Counted from the stretch's first letter, positions 22,621 to 37,200 are shown. The stretch is DNA of 64,000 nucleotides from Marthasterias glacialis (GCA_911728455.2 OU452233.1:11714167-11778166), one strand, 5' to 3'. The notes: generated by a model from the letters alone, not told the origin. Program-made: numbers and translations.

Positions 22621-22668
22621 ACCCACCACCACCACCACCACCACCACCACCACCACCACCACCACCAT
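22621..22668. repeat. (CAC)n trinucleotide microsatellite
   Basis: About 15 uninterrupted ACC/CAC units followed by CATACAAACACAC. Intergenic, with no coding frame around it. Confidence 0.95.
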
Positions 22669-23785
22669 ACAAACACACTCACAAACATCTGACTTTAGCA
22701 TGGGGAGCTTCATGAACAAAACTTATTTCCCATAACACTGCAAAAACAGAAAAATTTACATATTGGAATGAGCATTGAATGTGGATCCTTGATTCACACA
22801 ATACTGTTGGCCCCTTCTCAACTGAAACAACACAAACAAACAACTGCAAAATCATTTTTGGGAATTAAATGTGTTTCAAAAAGCTGTGTGTAAAAAAGGT
22901 TTATTTGTGGGACACCATGTTGCTTAGCTGTCTATCTAAATACATCCATCCAAACCAGTCACTGAAGAAAAATACTACATTAGTTATGACTTATATGAAT
23001 GTATGCATCCACTATAGTCTATCTACCACAATAAATAGAATCTACTTTGATAATCAGATACAGAACTATTATACTTGATGCAATTAAACTACCACTAATA
23101 AAAATATTTAAGAACACACTTACCAATCGTTGTATTACACTTAAACAATATACAAAGAACAATTACACTGCTTACATAATTTCAGTTTAATAAAAAGACA
23201 AAGGAAATCATTTAAAAAAGCATTGATAAGAACCTTATTGATTCAGTGCATTTCCAAATTGTTCTCATACATAAAAACAATGGAAGTCCACTCATTTGTG
23301 ACATTAGTTGCTGGTTTTTACATTTAGATGTCCCAGAATTAAATCTGCATAAAAAAATACTGGAATAAAGTATTCCTTACTCATAATTATTACATTTTAT
23401 CGACAGTGATAAGTTTATTAAAGTACATGGAGATCTTAGGTTTGTTTCTCTGTTAGCAAACATTTTAACAGCTAACTAGGAGACAAATACACCGTGGCTG
23501 GAATTGAAAGATTTAGCTTTAATCTTCCTAGGGTGAAGTTACAATATCTCCAGAAAGGTGTTTGAAACTCAAAGTTATCAGTCAATAAAATATCCAATTT
23601 AAGTAAAGACAAGCCAACATACATAAACATGTATTTACATGGTGCAAACCAACAGCACATCAACCTACGCTTTCTATAGTGAGTGGCTACAAAGTACACA
23701 TTAATGATAATGAAAGAAACCCAAAACCCACTTGCCCCATACTTGCTGCAATGTGAATGGGGTCAAATGGGACGTCAAATATCGT

Positions 23786-24062
23786 CGTGTGCCCGGCAAA
23801 AGGGCGTAAGGCCTTATGCCCTTTTGCCGGGAACATAAAGTAGTTTGTCCCAGTAACAAAAGGACGTAAGCAACAAAATGGCCCCTGACATGAAAAATAT
23901 ATAATTTTTGTTAGTTTTTGTCTAGAATTACCCTGAAGACATGTTTCCCCATTCCCCACGCAGAATTTAACCTTTCTAGAATGACTTTTGCATGTTTACC
24001 AAACTTTCCCGCTCATAATTCTTGAAACACAAATTGTAACATAAATTGTCCGGGCACACAAC
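23786..24062. mobile_element. Possible MITE with CGTGTGCCCGG ends and an internal 40-bp hairpin
   Basis: The left end has GTGTGCCCGG and the right end CCGGGCACACAAC, a 9-10 bp inverted repeat. Directly at the left end, 23792-23831 forms a 19-bp-arm hairpin with one mismatch (CCCGGCAAAAGGGCGTAAG, then GC, then the inverse). The hairpin is certain; the element boundaries are inferred. Confidence 0.5.
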
Positions 24063-24599
24063 AATATTATGTCAAGATTATGTTGGCACCCCAACCATAC
24101 ATTCAATTTAAAATAGGAATTCACTTGCTTTGAATCCAAAAAGTTCATTCAATCTGTAAGTCAGAGTTCACAACTGCACGTTCAGATATAATGTACAAGT
24201 AGTGTATGAAATCAAGTCAACAACACATACTATAATATACAGTCAAAGGATGTCTTGTATTCTGTAGCTTTGAATGTAAATGAATACTTAGTGATAATAA
24301 TCATGTCATATAACATCTTGACTTGCTCCTACAAACCAGGCACTGACTTTGGTTATTGCTTGATCCAAGTTTTGTACTTCAAGGGTCAGATTGATTTGAC
24401 ATGATTAACATGGCATTCTGCTGCAAGGTCCATAGCAAAAACACTGATTCTAAACATGTACAACCTAGATATTACAACATACTACACAATGTTGTACAAC
24501 GATATGCCTCTCATGGACAGCTATGTTAAAAATAGATCTAGGTAAAATGGGCAACTTGGTCACTATGGTAAGTAGTAGTATGGTCAAAATATACATGCG

Positions 24600-25222
24600 T
24601 AAAATGCCTCTAGGTCCTAAGTAGTATGCAAAGGTAAATAGCAGCTTAGAATGCCTCCAGGTCATTAGTAGAATGCATTAGTAGTATTATCAGATATAAC
24701 AGGTAAAAATGTGTCTAGCAGCTTAGAATGCCTCTAGGTCATTAGTAGTAGGTATAGGTAGTCTGATCAGCTACTGACCAGCTTAGAATGCCTCTAGGTC
24801 ATTAGTAGTCGGTATAGGTAGTCTGATCAGCTACTGACCAGCTTAGAATGCCTCTAGGTCATTAGTAGTAGGTATAGGTAGTGTGATTAGCTACAGACCA
24901 GCTTAGAATGCCTCTAGGTCAGTAGTAGGTATAGGTAGTGTGATCAGCTACTGACCAGCTTAGAATGCCTCTAGGTCATTAGTAGTAGGTATAGGTAGTC
25001 TGATCAGCTACTGACCAGCTTAGAATGCCTCTAGGTCATTAGTAGTAGGTATAGGTAGTCTGATCAGCTACTGACCAGCTTAGAATGCCTCTAGGTCATT
25101 AGTAGTCGGTATAGGTAGTGTGATTAGCTACAGACCAGCTTAGAATGCCTCTAGGTCAGTAGTAGGTATAGGTAGTGTGATCAGCTACAGACCAGCTTAG
25201 AATGCCTCTAGGTCATTAGTAG
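24600..25222. repeat. 57-60-bp minisatellite derived from the calpain 3' end
   Basis: About nine copies of a 60-bp unit, some shortened to 57 bp, each with GAATGCCTCTAGGTCA and TAGGTATAGGTAG, plus more diverged copies toward 24600. On the minus strand the core of each unit reads as the last eight codons and stop of the calpain gene ([11 protein letters not shown]). The copy at 25197-25222 is the actual end of the coding sequence. The rest of the array would be in the 3' UTR or just beyond. Confidence 0.9.
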
Positions 25223-28200
25223 TGTGAACCACCACACTAACAGATCCTTGCCTGGATTCATCAGCATCTCTACCTCTGCCGTGTAATGGAGACGTATATT
25301 GCTTAGGTTGATTATCTACTGGAGCCATGAACACAGCAGACCCCATGAACTGATCCTTCACAACGTTTGCATTCCAGATCTAATACACAAATATTCATTT
25401 AGAATTTAATCATTAGGATTTATGTTAAACAACAATCAAACACGCTGACAGAAATATTGTTTATATTCTGAAAATGATATTGTTTAAATGTTGTTTTCGT
25501 TGGGATTTTAGCTGCAGGAAAAGCAAGATTGTCGTCACCATCCTTAAATTAGTATTTGAAACGTAATTAAAGTAAAGGTGGTTTAAGTAACAATCAAAAA
25601 GAAGAATTTTAGTTTAAAAAAAACAACCTGTATAGCCTGTTGTTTTTTTTTATTTGTCTGCAGTTTGTATTTGGCCCTGCATTTTAGTATTAATGTCAAA
25701 CCCAATAACTTTATTCTTGTTCTTTATTCTTGTTCAATAATTGTAACTAAGTTATATGTGTATTACACCTTCAATGTCAACTGAAGGTTGATTATTTGAA
25801 ATTCAAGTAAATTTGACATACCTCCACTATGATAGGGTTCTGTGGTTTCTTGCGATACAATATAGCACTGTAGTTAAACTCTGGGTTAAGTGTATCCTTG
25901 ATGACTGGTGAGCGTGTTGTGCTACTATCCCATTTCAAGAATACATACGGATCTGCACCTGTATCAATAAATAGTACGGACAGTGTTGAGTACAACCAGG
26001 AGCTTAGAATGAGAAGTATTAGAGGGAGCTGGTTCAACCCAAATAAATACTTATAGCCAGGGACTTTGACACCATAACCCTACCCCTGTCCAAAGTCTCA
26101 CCTGAGTCGGAATGGGGGTCATTGTGAGGTAGAATCCCCCAAATAAAGAGATAACAAATAAAGAAATAAACAAAAAGATTATGTTTGATTAGGATTCTAC
26201 CGATCCATTTCCGTAATGATGAGAAACATAACTCCCACTCAAATGTGCTTCAGCAAAATGCAGCGCAATCCCCACAGCGTTTTAGCAATGGTGTTCAGAT
26301 TGGACAATTGTATAATGGAATTACATATTGGATTTGTTAGTTGTAATGGTCTGGATTAACTTTTGGGTAAAAGCATTCATGTTTTCTAAATAACTTAAGT
26401 AATATAGGAAACTAAAATTTAATTATGTTGGAAAAATAAATGGTTTTTGTCCTGCCAAATAGTTACACTTTTTCAGCCATGTCTTTTGTACACAGATACA
26501 AAATGCACCATAAATGACGTCATGGTGATGTGACAGACACAAATATGCCACAATCATAGAGCTATATTGACTAGAGCGCTAACTCTACACTGTATATGCA
26601 CAACCATTTTGAAGTCGCGCTGCACGCAGACATGTTTAGTCATTGTGCGTCATTGAAGAAAGATTTTAATTTTCAAAGAACATTTGCTGCCCGTGAGTAT
26701 TCTGCATGTCTTGCATGTGCACGTCAACGACTGCATGACGCAGCTCAAGCACACGTCAATCTTTGAGTTAATGGTGCAAAGTTCTTCCCTTCACTCAAGA
26801 AAATTAAGCGATTGCAAGAAATCCAAAAAATTGTCAAGGCACGTACGTGACTCACGAGCGCATGCAGTACTAGATACGCGTGCGCTGAGGTTAAATCACG
26901 CACATTAACTGATTGCGCGTCTTATTTCTGGTATAAGTGATTCCATTACGCTAGGAATAGAAATAAAGCATTAGTATGCAAATAGCTGTAACCCAGCCGT
27001 ACAAGATTTCAAGTTTTCCATAGGTTTGTACACAAACATGGATGCGCCCAGGCGGCTTCAACATACGAACAATGCTAGCGCTCTAGTCAATATATATAGC
27101 TCTATGGACACAATGCAAATCCACAATATAAAATGAGTCTACAACTGAAAAAAGTTTGAGGATCAGACGGAAACCTCTTGAGATATGGTAGTCTAAAGAT
27201 TGCCTAATTAAATATTCATGTCATTTTAACTACGTCAATTAATTAATTATGTTAAGCAAACAACATTTAATGATAACTTCATGACCTAAGCTTTGATATG
27301 ATATAGGATCTGACTTCTTAATGTTATTCTAAGTATGACTTTTGAACCTTACAAATTCATGTAAAACATCACTTCATTTGTTTAATTGGAAGATTATACA
27401 TCAACAGCAACAGTTGCATATTCAACAGGTTGACGTTGATTGTGGAATCTCACCTCCACCAAAATGATCTTGTTTCTGAAGTCCACTAGCAGAAACCACA
27501 GTAATCTTTGACACAACTTGTGGATAGCCACGTACATTACTCATGAAGGATCGTGACGGTGTTTCTTTAACTAACTCCCTGCAAAACCAATAACAAGATA
27601 ACTTGAATCACATCAGTGTTTTGAATTTCTTGCAACCTTGTATTGATGATAGGTTCAGTGTTAGGATTATAATGAAGTATCATGTCATTGTTTTGATCTC
27701 TGTTGATTACTCCAATGAAGGTTTTGGATTTTAACCATAATGTGTATTACTCTACACTGCTCAGGGCATCCCTTTTTAATTGTTTGGTCCCTGTATTTGC
27801 TTCCATTTGCAGCCCGGTTGGTAGGTAAAAAATAAAAAATAAAAATTCAAACCAAAACAAAATTAAATTTCATTTCCTGCTATGAATATCTAATAAATGA
27901 ATGCCCTATATTGTCTCTTTTTTTATTTATTGCCGTTAGTGTCGTTTTATTTATTCCTGTTAAATCTTGTTTCTGACTGGAAATACTTGTGCAAATTGCC
28001 CAACCATTTCAAATCAATTTCTGGCTTTGTGTACAAACAATAGCTTCCCTGATGTTACCCATGTCAAGTTAAACAAGTGACCCATAACAGGGGCTAAATG
28101 AATGACCAATATACCTTCTCATGTCAGGTCAAAGGTCAAAGCTCAATTGTGACTTAATTTAGGTTAATGCTCAACCGTTATTTAGTTTCACTAAGTATTG

Positions 28201-31200
28201 TTTACCAGGTAAGTTTTTTCTAATCAGGCATCCCTATTTTTGTTTTGAAATTATTACATGAGTGTGAATGCCTTATCTATATCCCACTCCATGAACAGGG
28301 CAGTGGTGGCTGACTTGGGGAACAATGGGAATCCCAGGTGTCATTTGAGTGGCTTGTGCTCATGAAGTGAGGTACAGTGGAGAAAGACTGGGTTAGTTAA
28401 GTCACATCCATGCAAAGAGACAGCGTCGTATCATCAAATGACTATTAAACAGCTTGGGGAAATTGTAATCATTGTCAAAGTCACTGAATTTCAAAACAAA
28501 AATTATGGCCGACTGTTTTATAAAATAAACTTACCTGGTGCACAATTTTTTTAAAGCATTTTAAGTGAAAATTAGCATTGAGCATTGACCTTTGACATTT
28601 CTGCTGTCCAAGAATCACACAAGGCAAATGGTAGTGCATTTAGCACTTAACATGGCTCACTCATATTACTAGACCTGAGTAACTGAGGATACGACTACAG
28701 GTAATGGCTGTTTAATACTACATCGGAGGGGTTTTTAAGATACGTCCAAAGCAAAAAATAAGGTCAGTTAGAAATGGGAACCGCAGAAATAAAAGGGATG
28801 CCATCATGTTAAATGCAGCCATTGTCTTACCAGCATTTGGCTCCTTCATCAGAGAACACCCTCATCATTAAAGGGCTCTCTTCCCCTGGTTCAAAAGTAG
28901 TTGCCAAAACAACATAGCGCCCTCGCTTGAGTGTACATTTCTCAAACACACTACGTGAATTGATGAATGTTGAGTTGAGGACCTTTTGACCTGGACTGTG
29001 GAGTCTGTATTTACGATTGTCTTCAACCTATTGGATCAAAGTATGCACCATTAAGTGTTGCTAGCTAAATCTTGCCTGCACAAGTCATAAAACGCCTGCA
29101 CAAATTAGGACTTTAGATTTATTTGAACAGATATACAACAAGCGTCTTTGCCCACAAGTACCATAGTTATAGACACACAGACTGAATCAACATGTCAATA
29201 ATCCTATCCTCTTGATTGTACATGTATCCATGTGTGACACACTGCTAGAGTATTTCAAAGTTTGTTATGGAATACAAGCTTAGACTGACAGTGTTGTTCA
29301 AGGAGTGCAAATGCTACATACTTTCATAACGTTAAAACCCATGGTTTTATTTTCTTTCTGTTCAGCTCTCATATCAGGTTGTGTCAGGCAAAGAATGATG
29401 TCATCAGAATCGTCATCCACTGAAATCATGAACTGTATGTTAGAAAATCAACAGATTAAAAAAAGTTTTTTTTATCAAACACACAATAGACAAAGAGATT
29501 GCTGGATAGACAAGCAGAAATGACTCCTTTTTTAATTCCACACCTGGTTTGGGGCCAATCAATAACCTTGAATCTATCAATGTTGATGTTATTTGAGAAT
29601 TTAAAAACATACCAACAGTTTTGCTATCATTTTGAAATTTGTTCCTCAAAATGTGGGGATGCATTTTTATTTGAATTTTTCAGATTTTTGATTACTCAAC
29701 CACTCTTATGTTTTTTTTTTTTTGATATAATTTTCACCATCTAATGTTTACTTTGTATTCTATTTTGAAAAAATGCCTAAGACAGAGCAGTTATCAACAA
29801 ATGGGTAGAATAATCACATACATAAATTGCTGTTGAGTCTCTAATAATGACATACCTGAGGGTTAAGTAAGAATGTCTCTCTATTATTGATACATCCTCC
29901 TGCCCTATTGGCTTTGCCTTGAGCAACTTTCCATGCAGTAATCATCACAGTCTCATGCCATGTACGATGCAGACTCAGATAGCTCTTGTTTGGCATACGA
30001 CATATCACCAAATTTGTGAAGTTACTACAGAAATCATCAAATGGCATCCTACAAAAACAAATATAGTCCTTCACCATCACTAAACTTAACTATTTAACAA
30101 AAGTTTTTGTTAAATCCTTTTTAAACATAACCTATTGTAATTTTGTATTCGATCTTACAGTTATAATTTTGTTTCCTTTGAAGCTCACATTAAGAAAACA
30201 AAAATGATACTAATTATTTCACTTACTTGAACTTCACTTTTAACTGTGTTTTTACACAGATATTTATTTGAGGTAGTTTATTAGATATCTTTATAGAATG
30301 TCATACTTTTAATGTATCTAAAGGGGCTGTGTCATTTTGATTATAGCAGTAAATGGAATAACCCAGTTATTACGTGCGCATGCGCCTTGGCGGTCACATC
30401 ACAAAGACGGTACCCTTTGTGATTTGACCACAAGCACACTTGTGCAGTATCTGGGTGAGAGTTCATCTTTCCATGCAAGGCCACAGGCCTGCTATAATCA
30501 TGATGACACAGCTCCTTTAAGCCATTTTCACACAAATGAAACAAAACCATAATGTCCTTTCTAAATTTTCTCTCAGTTCACAAACTATTATAAAATGTGT
30601 TTTATGTGAAAGGACAGTAATTTTTTACATGTCTAACATCCCTTGCAAAATTGTTCACAATTATTTAGAAATTTTGTTGTAGGTCTGACCTACCAAAAAA
30701 ATCTTACGAAAGTGAAATCTTTTGCATGGAACCTAGTCCTTTTTCTCATGTGAAAGGATCCATTGTTTATTTAATGCTGAAGCAGTCTTATCATGCATGT
30801 GTGAAAACCTGTACGTGCCTACAACTTTTGAAAAACAGCGCATTCTAGTCCAAATTGATTCCCTGTCGCACATTTTTTTACTGGTTGTGCAAACATTTGC
30901 AACAATTGGAACGTCATCAATTTATGAAAATTTGATAGTTAAGTGATAACAGGCTATATATGCACTCTCATCTCATTGTGTCATGTGAAAGTGGTCAAGC
31001 ATGAGATGATAACATAATCAATTTGTACTTACAAGTTCCTCACAAGAAATCGTTTTTTCTCCAGTTGTGTGAACAGGGCTTTACCAAATTAATGGGAATA
31101 AGTGTGTAACCTCATAGGAGAGGTATAGGAGAAAATAATGGAACATTGTCTGGTTAGATTGATTTATTTTAATACAGCTTCTATCAATACTTGTACTTGG

Positions 31201-34200
31201 TATATTCATATATATCTGGAAGGTTTCAATACTTGTTAACCAGTAGCCGCCAGATGAGGTGTATATATGCCAATGTTTCCCCTGCCTGGAAATGGAAGTG
31301 GTGTAAAGACGCCTTTGTGTAAAATTGGAATACTGGAACAAAGAATGCCCAGACATTCCACTGCGAGCGTGCACAGGCCACACACACATGCCATCTAACG
31401 TTTTGTTTCACCAACACAAAGACAAAACATGGTCTTAAATATTTTGCCATTTTCTGGCTATTAAGAGATGGTTTTTGTGTAATGCCTGATTCCAGACATT
31501 TGACCTTTTGTCTGAGTAAACTGGGAATCGAGCCATGGTTCCGGGTTTAGTACCAATCCTATGCCTTAGGTAACGGCTGATGTTTTGCAATTTACGATGC
31601 GTGAATTTGACATTTTCTTGGTCATGTTGGTAGAGAAAACAAATCAGAGAAAAAAGAATCTGGAAGTTTTGACAACAAAATCCCGCCAGGGGGACAGGAA
31701 AAAAGTAAAAGAATCCTGGCGGCAACTGGTTAAGTAGAACCCTTGATGGCTGCTATTCACAGCATATTAAATCTTACTCATCTCCTTAAGTGTCTCCTAA
31801 AATAAGCCTGTTATTGTGGAAAGATCCCCACAGAGAGAAATCAAACCAGTCAGCATTTCAGTATCATCTTTTGGCAATTCAGACAGTTTGAACTGTAATG
31901 AAAATTACCAGAATTCTCCATCATCATCAAAGGTGATTCCCAGACGTTTGCGTTGACTTTCATCTACTTTATTCCATTCTGGTGACCTGACAATTCAAAT
32001 CATATCATTAGTTTATTAATTAATGAATAAACTAATAACTTTACTTTGACGCAATAAAAAAATAATAATAATAATAGTAAATGATAACTTGATCTGGATA
32101 ATATAGGGTTTCCATGCTTTTAAAGAAAGTTTTTTATTTTATATTTCTACTACCTGTACTAACAATACGACACCTATTAAGATATTATTACAAAATTATA
32201 AATAAATGACTTCTGATCACTCGTCACTGTTAAGCCTGGTTTTCAGCTGTTTTGGCACAAAGCACTTTCAAACACTTTTTGATTTTGTTAAACTTGTTTT
32301 TGCCTCATTTTCCTTTCGTTATTATTCTTTAGCACTTTCCGTCTTGGTAGTGCATTGACAATGTATATGTGTCCTTGTGGTTGCCACATATTGCAATTTT
32401 CTATAGGTGCTACACAGATGAAACTTTCAGTGCCTAAAGTTAAGTGTCCATTAGTGTACACATTGCTGTGAGTGTGACATCGTGTATAACGCCATCTGGT
32501 GTGAATTTGCAGTGGATCAAATATTGATATTTAAAATGTTAAAAAAATTAATAAATGAACCACAACATATACATTTCTCATCATTATGCCATATTGTAGG
32601 TCGTTACCAAGTTGAAGTTTCATGCACAAATATGACCCATTTTGACCTTTCCTTCTGGTCCAAACTGGAATTTCAAATTAAACAAAATTGTTAGAGGTCT
32701 ACAGCCAATGTTGTTTACAATGGGGATCTGAAATCATCACATAGATCTACCTTTTTGAATGGCGGATTTGGAGACATCATCGTATGTAAGAGTGCCCTCT
32801 GCCACAAGGTTTAAAAAAAGGCTGCATTTGCACTTTGGTAATTGCCATGTCACATTGGGGCAAATGATGTATCATATTGTAGCTTATTACTAAGCATGCT
32901 AAATGGAGTCAACAAAACAAGTTACGTCATCAAAACATCATCAGATATTGAGTTACATTAACTTGAAGCTGTTGTTGTTGCAGCTTTTGTTTTTAATCAA
33001 ATCTCATGATGTAAACTAGCAATCTTGTGACATGTCCTTTCACGATCCACTCCAATGCATATCATGTATGTAAATACACACACTTATTCCACTGCCAGTA
33101 AATTTCACCCACGACTTTTCCAGGGTTTAAACAAAGATACACTATACATGCAATGTGCAAAAACCAGCTGGTGGATAGTTTCCCCATGATACACTGTGAA
33201 AATAACCTTACATGGGGAAACTGTAGATTAGAGGGGGATCTACATGTATAACAATGTGAGTCGCCAATATTGCTCATTCATTATTTTTAACGATGCAATA
33301 CATGTAGATTTGACATTATTACTTATTATTCTCATTTTTTTAAGTCAACATGTCAAGTTAATTTTCTTCTCATGATTCTACATTAGTGTATGTATTCACC
33401 ATGGCATGCTAACAGCCAGTAACCATAACCATGTATTTTCTGTTTAGACATGTTGATTTTTTCCTGCTGAAAACACCCTTTGATTTAATGAATGAATTGA
33501 TGTTTCCTAGAGGAAGTTAGAAAGGAAGTCAGTCAGTTATTCCATGAGTATGACTCACATCTCATCTTGACAAAATCAGGTCCTCCTAATACTTGCCCAA
33601 CTTTTTTCTATCCATAGATAATCTACATGTACTTGGTAGGGAAAAAAAGTTCAGCTAAAAATGTTTGGCTGTTCTCAGTCTGCATCCCTTTAGAACTTCC
33701 ATTCACTTTGATATATTCCACAGCCAGTATAAACGGTGATGTCACTACAGTGGGGCGTCCTTTAAACGCAAGCATATTCCACTGCCAGTAAATTTCACCC
33801 ACGTTTTATAGAATGCATAAAATGTTATAAAATTGACACTTTTACTTGTACTGTTAACAAATCAACAAGATATTACTCTTATAACATGACTAAGATTGAT
33901 CTGATTGCAGTTGGCTGTTTGATTCTTACCCATCACTCCAGGCACCATTCCATTCCTTTTCACCCCATGGATTGCGCAATCTTACAAGATGTATTTTCTC
34001 CTTGTTGAAGACTGATAACAAGCCAGCAGCACCAAGCTTGACTGTCTTGACAGCAGTCACTCCATATGCATGACCCTTGACCAATCCAACACCAGTCTTT
34101 GCTTCCATCTCTTCAGCTGATGTCACCTGTATCAAAAATGACAACATACATGTATAAGTTATTTTGCTATACAAACAAGCTGATTGAGGTGTAGAAGAAT

Positions 34201-37200
34201 TGTTCACATGGCCAAACACTTTTGTCCTGGATTGAACTTTGAGTCTTCAGTGCAGTTTCACAGCTACATTTTACTTGGAATCACTGATATCACTGATATT
34301 GGTTGAAATCACTGATAACACCAATATCACCGGTAAACCGGTGATATCACCGATTTCACCGATATCACCAATACCACAGATTTCACCAAAATCACAAATT
34401 TCACCGATTTCACCTATATCACCGATGTCATCAATATCACCGATATCACCGTTATTACCGATATCAATGATATCACCAATATCACCAATATCATCAATAC
34501 CACCAAAGACACTACACTATTTGCGCGAAGTGGAAATAAATGTTACATTGAATTGAATTGATCTGTGTTATAAAGCAAATACTCTACCTTAATAGAGGCA
34601 CTCATCAAAAACTTTCTCTCACTGTACTTCTTGAGGCTTTTATGGAGCTCTTTTTTCTTCTCAAAGTCCTGATGGTACTTTTCATCAGCTAAGGAGATGG
34701 ATTCAGCAACTCCACCAGTGAAATCCACCAATGCATCCGCAGTGTTCCCACCATCCAGATTCTCATAGCAACCACTCAGTCTAGTAAAATTAAATAAAAA
34801 ATCAACGCTTTTTCTTTGAGCAGAGACTTTATTTATAAAGGTTTCAGTTTGTGGAACACTAAATCCTTCTGTGCATGTACAATACATGTAGGAACTTACA
34901 GCATTTCTAGGTATCCCAAAGGTTCTTTACAAGGACCATCATCAAATTTGGTTCTCACAAAAGCCATAATTATTGGTCTTGTAATTCACCACCAGTTGGT
35001 TCGCCAGGTATAATATGCGTGGCGGGCCCACCACGCTGGCAGTGTATATGAGCTCAGCCCCACCAAGTTTTAACTTTCCCCGCCACACTACAAATGTTGC
35101 CCACACTCCTTAAAAATACCTCGCCACATATTAAAACAGTTATAAATAACGAGTGTTAATAAATTACTAAATTAACTATTCAAGGTTATAATGCATTTTT
35201 AAACAAATAAATGTATAAATTTAATGACTTCCTGGCAAGTTTTGTTTCTACATTTTAGATAACACAATGTAACGACCCGGACAGTTTCAGGGGGCTGGCA
35301 CTGTGACTGGTTTAACTTACAATTTCAAAATGTGCCCAACTGATGTTCATGGTATCATAAGCTATTGCAATATAAATATGGAATCGGTTGTGATTCTTTG
35401 TAGGTGTTTACACAGTGATGTACGATGATGGCTCATCAGTGGACAGAACCTGCATGTACATGTACTTGTATGCGTACATCACACCATCCATGGCAGTCCT
35501 CATAGCATTAGCAGTCAATAATATTCCACTCAGTGGGCCATGGTCAGTAGTGAAATCCACAGACTGAGTTTCTGACAAACTTATTACCAACGGAAGTAAG
35601 AGCTGCTGCTGGTTTATAAGGACATATTTTTTCTATGTTCAAATCAAAACAAAAGCAAACTATTTGTAATAATACTACAATCATTGGAGATTTCCGGGGG
35701 AGCAATAATGTCTTGTGTAATAAGTTTAGTTTTTCGCAGGTTAGGTCACTAGTGAGGTCACCTGAGATGGTGATTTTATGGCCCATGATGTCATGCAAAA
35801 TACTCTAATCACCCTATCCTGTAAAATGAATTTCTCTTTAAAAACCCAAAACACAATTAACCTTTGTTTCTGCGAATGATGTAACTTTACAACGAAATAG
35901 AACTTTATAGCTAATATGACTACCCTGTACAAAAATAAAATGCATTAATGATACCAACTACACTGAGGACCGTACAGTTCCCAGCAAAACACATTTTAAT
36001 TATGGTTTATATGACCACTTTTCATTTACAGATGCTACATTATATCTTTGAATCTTGTGTCCTGTGGTTTACAATTGAAATACAATATTTTAGGTGGGGT
36101 TAATAACTACTTACTTGGCATAAGCTTTCTCGAGTAAGGCACTCCAGAACTCATTCCTTTCCTTGGAATGAACATAGATCAGCTTGTTGTTGTGAGTTGG
36201 TAGTCGATCATCAATTACGACATCAAGCCATTGATTGAAACGCCAGAAGCGGAAATGAAATACGCCACAGTGCTGCTTGGGGTTCTCATCATCCCAGTCT
36301 TGACCCTTATGGTCAGGTAATACCTACAATTTACATTCATGTACAACAGTATGTCAACAGTTATACAATCAATACACAATCAAATGTTAAACTTATACAA
36401 TCAGAAACTCATTAGTCAACCAGTGATCATACCTCATACCTCATACTAAACCTCATACCTCATACCAAACCTCATACCTCATACCAAACCTCATACTTCA
36501 TACTAAGCCTCATACCTCATACCAAACCTCATACTTCATACTAAACCTCATACCTCATACCAAACCTCATACCTCATACTAAACCTCATACCTCATACCA
36601 AACCTCATACCTCATTTCAAAGTGGTAATTTAGCAGGCATATGAGGTTTCCACAGGGTTGTTCAGCAAAAAGTTAACTTACACATTTTTATTACAATATC
36701 CTGGGTAATACACTTCTATCAATGTTGCAAACATCTTGATAAAACTTGTTGTAAATACATTGAATATGATAGTCCTTACACACTAGCCATCATCATGCCT
36801 ATGAAGTAGCTTGCCCACATTGATCAATAAATTCCTCCTTTGTGCACTCTGCTATTGTTTGATTCACCATCCTCCTTTATGAGGATTAGCAATTGTCATC
36901 TAATCTGTTATCTCTGATTGTTTAATCTTTTTCTTCCTGCCTATTTCTGAATTCCTCCCATAACCCTTTGCATTGCCCTTTTTGTCTATAAATGGACTTC
37001 TTTTTATGTTTGTACTTTACCGCTGATGAAGGTATGGTTTGGAACCAAAGCTAAGGTCACCACTTCTCCATTTTTTAAAAATTTATTTGCAGGCTTCATG
37101 TTCCCATTTCATCAAATGAGAATCGGACTAAATGTACATGTATCATGTATTTATGCGTTTGGTAAAACAAACTAGGGAGAAAAAATCTAAATGGCTTTAT

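Larger units (their letters stand above)
17434..25196. other. Convergent intergenic region between M28-family and calpain genes
   Basis: The two genes end toward each other here. I see no further coding exon or RNA gene. It holds the 3' UTRs of both genes, several small inverted-repeat elements (18021-18108, 20303-20500, 21216-21560, 23786-24062), a degenerate GATT tract (about 20078-20160), a (CAC)n microsatellite and the minisatellite of the calpain 3' end. Possible polyadenylation signals are AATAAA at about 19453 (+) and its inverse at about 23414 (-), both unproven. Confidence 0.6.

Noticed and set aside
24600-25222. CRISPR-like array
   Set aside because: The 57-60-bp units are contiguous with no unique spacers, in animal DNA. 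It is a minisatellite.
29400-29432. Acceptor at TTTCAG (about 29422) for the exon starting near VDDDSDD
   Set aside because: It breaks phase with the upstream exon. The AG ten bases earlier in the transcript (exon start 29432) keeps phase and restores the aligned FMISV.
29822-29856. Extending the calpain exon past 29856, since the frame stays open for a few codons
   Set aside because: The donor GTATG at 29855 gives correct phase with the next exon and matches the calpain-5 alignment at NPQ..FMISV.
34239-34556. + strand frame of Ile-Ser-Pro repeats (105 codons)
   Set aside because: A by-product of a degenerate 9-bp repeat inside a calpain intron; opposite strand to the gene, no start context.
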